The notes under the pieces: model-generated
Database searches by the model: none
What the model saw: only the letters and a program-made list of their open reading frames with translations
What the model was told of the DNA's origin: nothing
Made by a program: the position numbers and the translations under genes
NCBI GenBank assembly: GCA_041602815.1
Contig: JBFIFO010000024.1
Coordinates: forward strand, 1-33,175
Reading direction: 5' to 3'
DNA from: GCA-020356105 sp041602815
GTDB lineage: Bacteria; Pseudomonadota; Alphaproteobacteria; UBA8366; JADFVY01
DNA: 33,175 bases
Part shown: one piece after another, positions 32,784 through 33,175 of the stretch
How the letters are laid out: every line of letters begins with the position of its first letter
Numbering within the stretch: position 1 is the first letter of the stretch

Positions 32784-33175
32784 ATGCCGATCGGCAAATT
32801 CGTCGAATACGAGGACGCCCCGCCTGAGGTCCGCGCGGTCTATGACGACATCATGGCAACCCGCGGCGTCGACTGGATCAACAATTTCTGGAAGGCGCTG
32901 GCGCAGGACCCGCCGACCCTCAAGCGCACCTGGGAGAGCGTCAAGGAGGTGATGGCGCCGGGCGCGCTCGACCCGCTCACCAAGGAGATGATCTATGTCG
33001 CGGTCAGCGTCACCAACGGCTGCGAATACTGCATCAACTCGCACACGGCGGCCGCCCGCCGCGCCGGCATGACGCCCGAGATGCATGCCGAACTGATGGC
33101 CGTGGTCGGCATGGCCAACGAGACCAACGCGCTCGTGACCGGCTATCAGGTCGAGCTCGACGACAAGCTCTACCA
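32784..33175 (+). CDS. AhpD/carboxymuconolactone decarboxylase-like protein, partial
   Basis: A frame from ATG 32784 (GGGAAG 8 nt upstream) runs off the right edge after 130 codons. It shows the AhpD-like redox motif CEYCINSH (Cys80, Cys83, His87) in a helical context (LTKEMIYVAVSVTNG before it), typical of CMD-family peroxidase or oxidoreductase proteins. It may reduce peroxides or alkyl hydroperoxides with a thiol partner, but many members are uncharacterised. It begins 12 bp after the slipin stop, so it is likely the third gene of the nfeD-slipin transcript. Confidence 0.85.
   Translation, partial: MPIGKFVEYEDAPPEVRAVYDDIMATRGVDWINNFWKALAQDPPTLKRTWESVKEVMAPGALDPLTKEMIYVAVSVTNGCEYCINSHTAAARRAGMTPEMHAELMAVVGMANETNALVTGYQVELDDKLY

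Overview
The window looks like chromosomal DNA of a GC-rich, Gram-negative, motile heterotroph, most likely an alphaproteobacterium. The evidence is a ChoXWV-type choline importer that matches the Sinorhizobium-type ChoX binding site, two large methyl-accepting chemotaxis proteins, several signal-peptide-bearing envelope proteins, an outer-membrane barrel candidate and GC-rich third codon positions. I see no rRNA, tRNA, CRISPR array, transposase or integrase.

Layout. (1) 1-6174, minus strand: two tandem paralogous secreted proteins with NxxGxxAF-type repeats followed by PKD domains. The first runs off the left edge. A rho-independent terminator lies between them. (2) 6175-6517: an AT-richer divergent promoter region. 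(3) 6518-7737, plus: a possible 28-residue leader ORF overlapping, by GTGA, a signal-peptide-bearing outer-membrane beta-barrel candidate. (4) 7791-12609, minus: aminopeptidase N (pepN), preceded by two tandem paralogous membrane proteins of unknown function and a 101-residue unknown protein. (5) 12731-13996, plus: an MFS exporter. (6) 14101-21116, plus: a complete branched-chain-amino-acid-type (HAAT/Liv) ABC importer with an EctB-like class III aminotransferase inserted between the permease and ATPase genes, and a formamidase-like alpha/beta hydrolase at the end. (7) 21124-26064: choline uptake operon choXWV (minus) divergent from a choline dehydrogenase gene, betA (plus). (8) 26179-30434, plus: two chemoreceptors. 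(9) 30496-33175, plus: nfeD, a slipin (stomatin-like) gene and the start of an AhpD/carboxymuconolactone-decarboxylase-like gene cut by the right edge.

Functional reading. The centre is a nitrogenous-solute uptake and catabolism region. ChoXWV imports choline and BetA oxidises it towards betaine aldehyde. The Liv-type importer with its own aminotransferase and hydrolase looks like a dedicated pathway for an amide- or ester-linked amino compound whose identity cannot be read from sequence. Chemoreceptors downstream may report on related solutes, but that is only positional inference. The most original features are the Liv/EctB-like/hydrolase cluster, the acidic insertion inside the NfeD protease domain, the tandem unknown membrane paralogs upstream of pepN, and the tandem PKD proteins with recently duplicated repeats.
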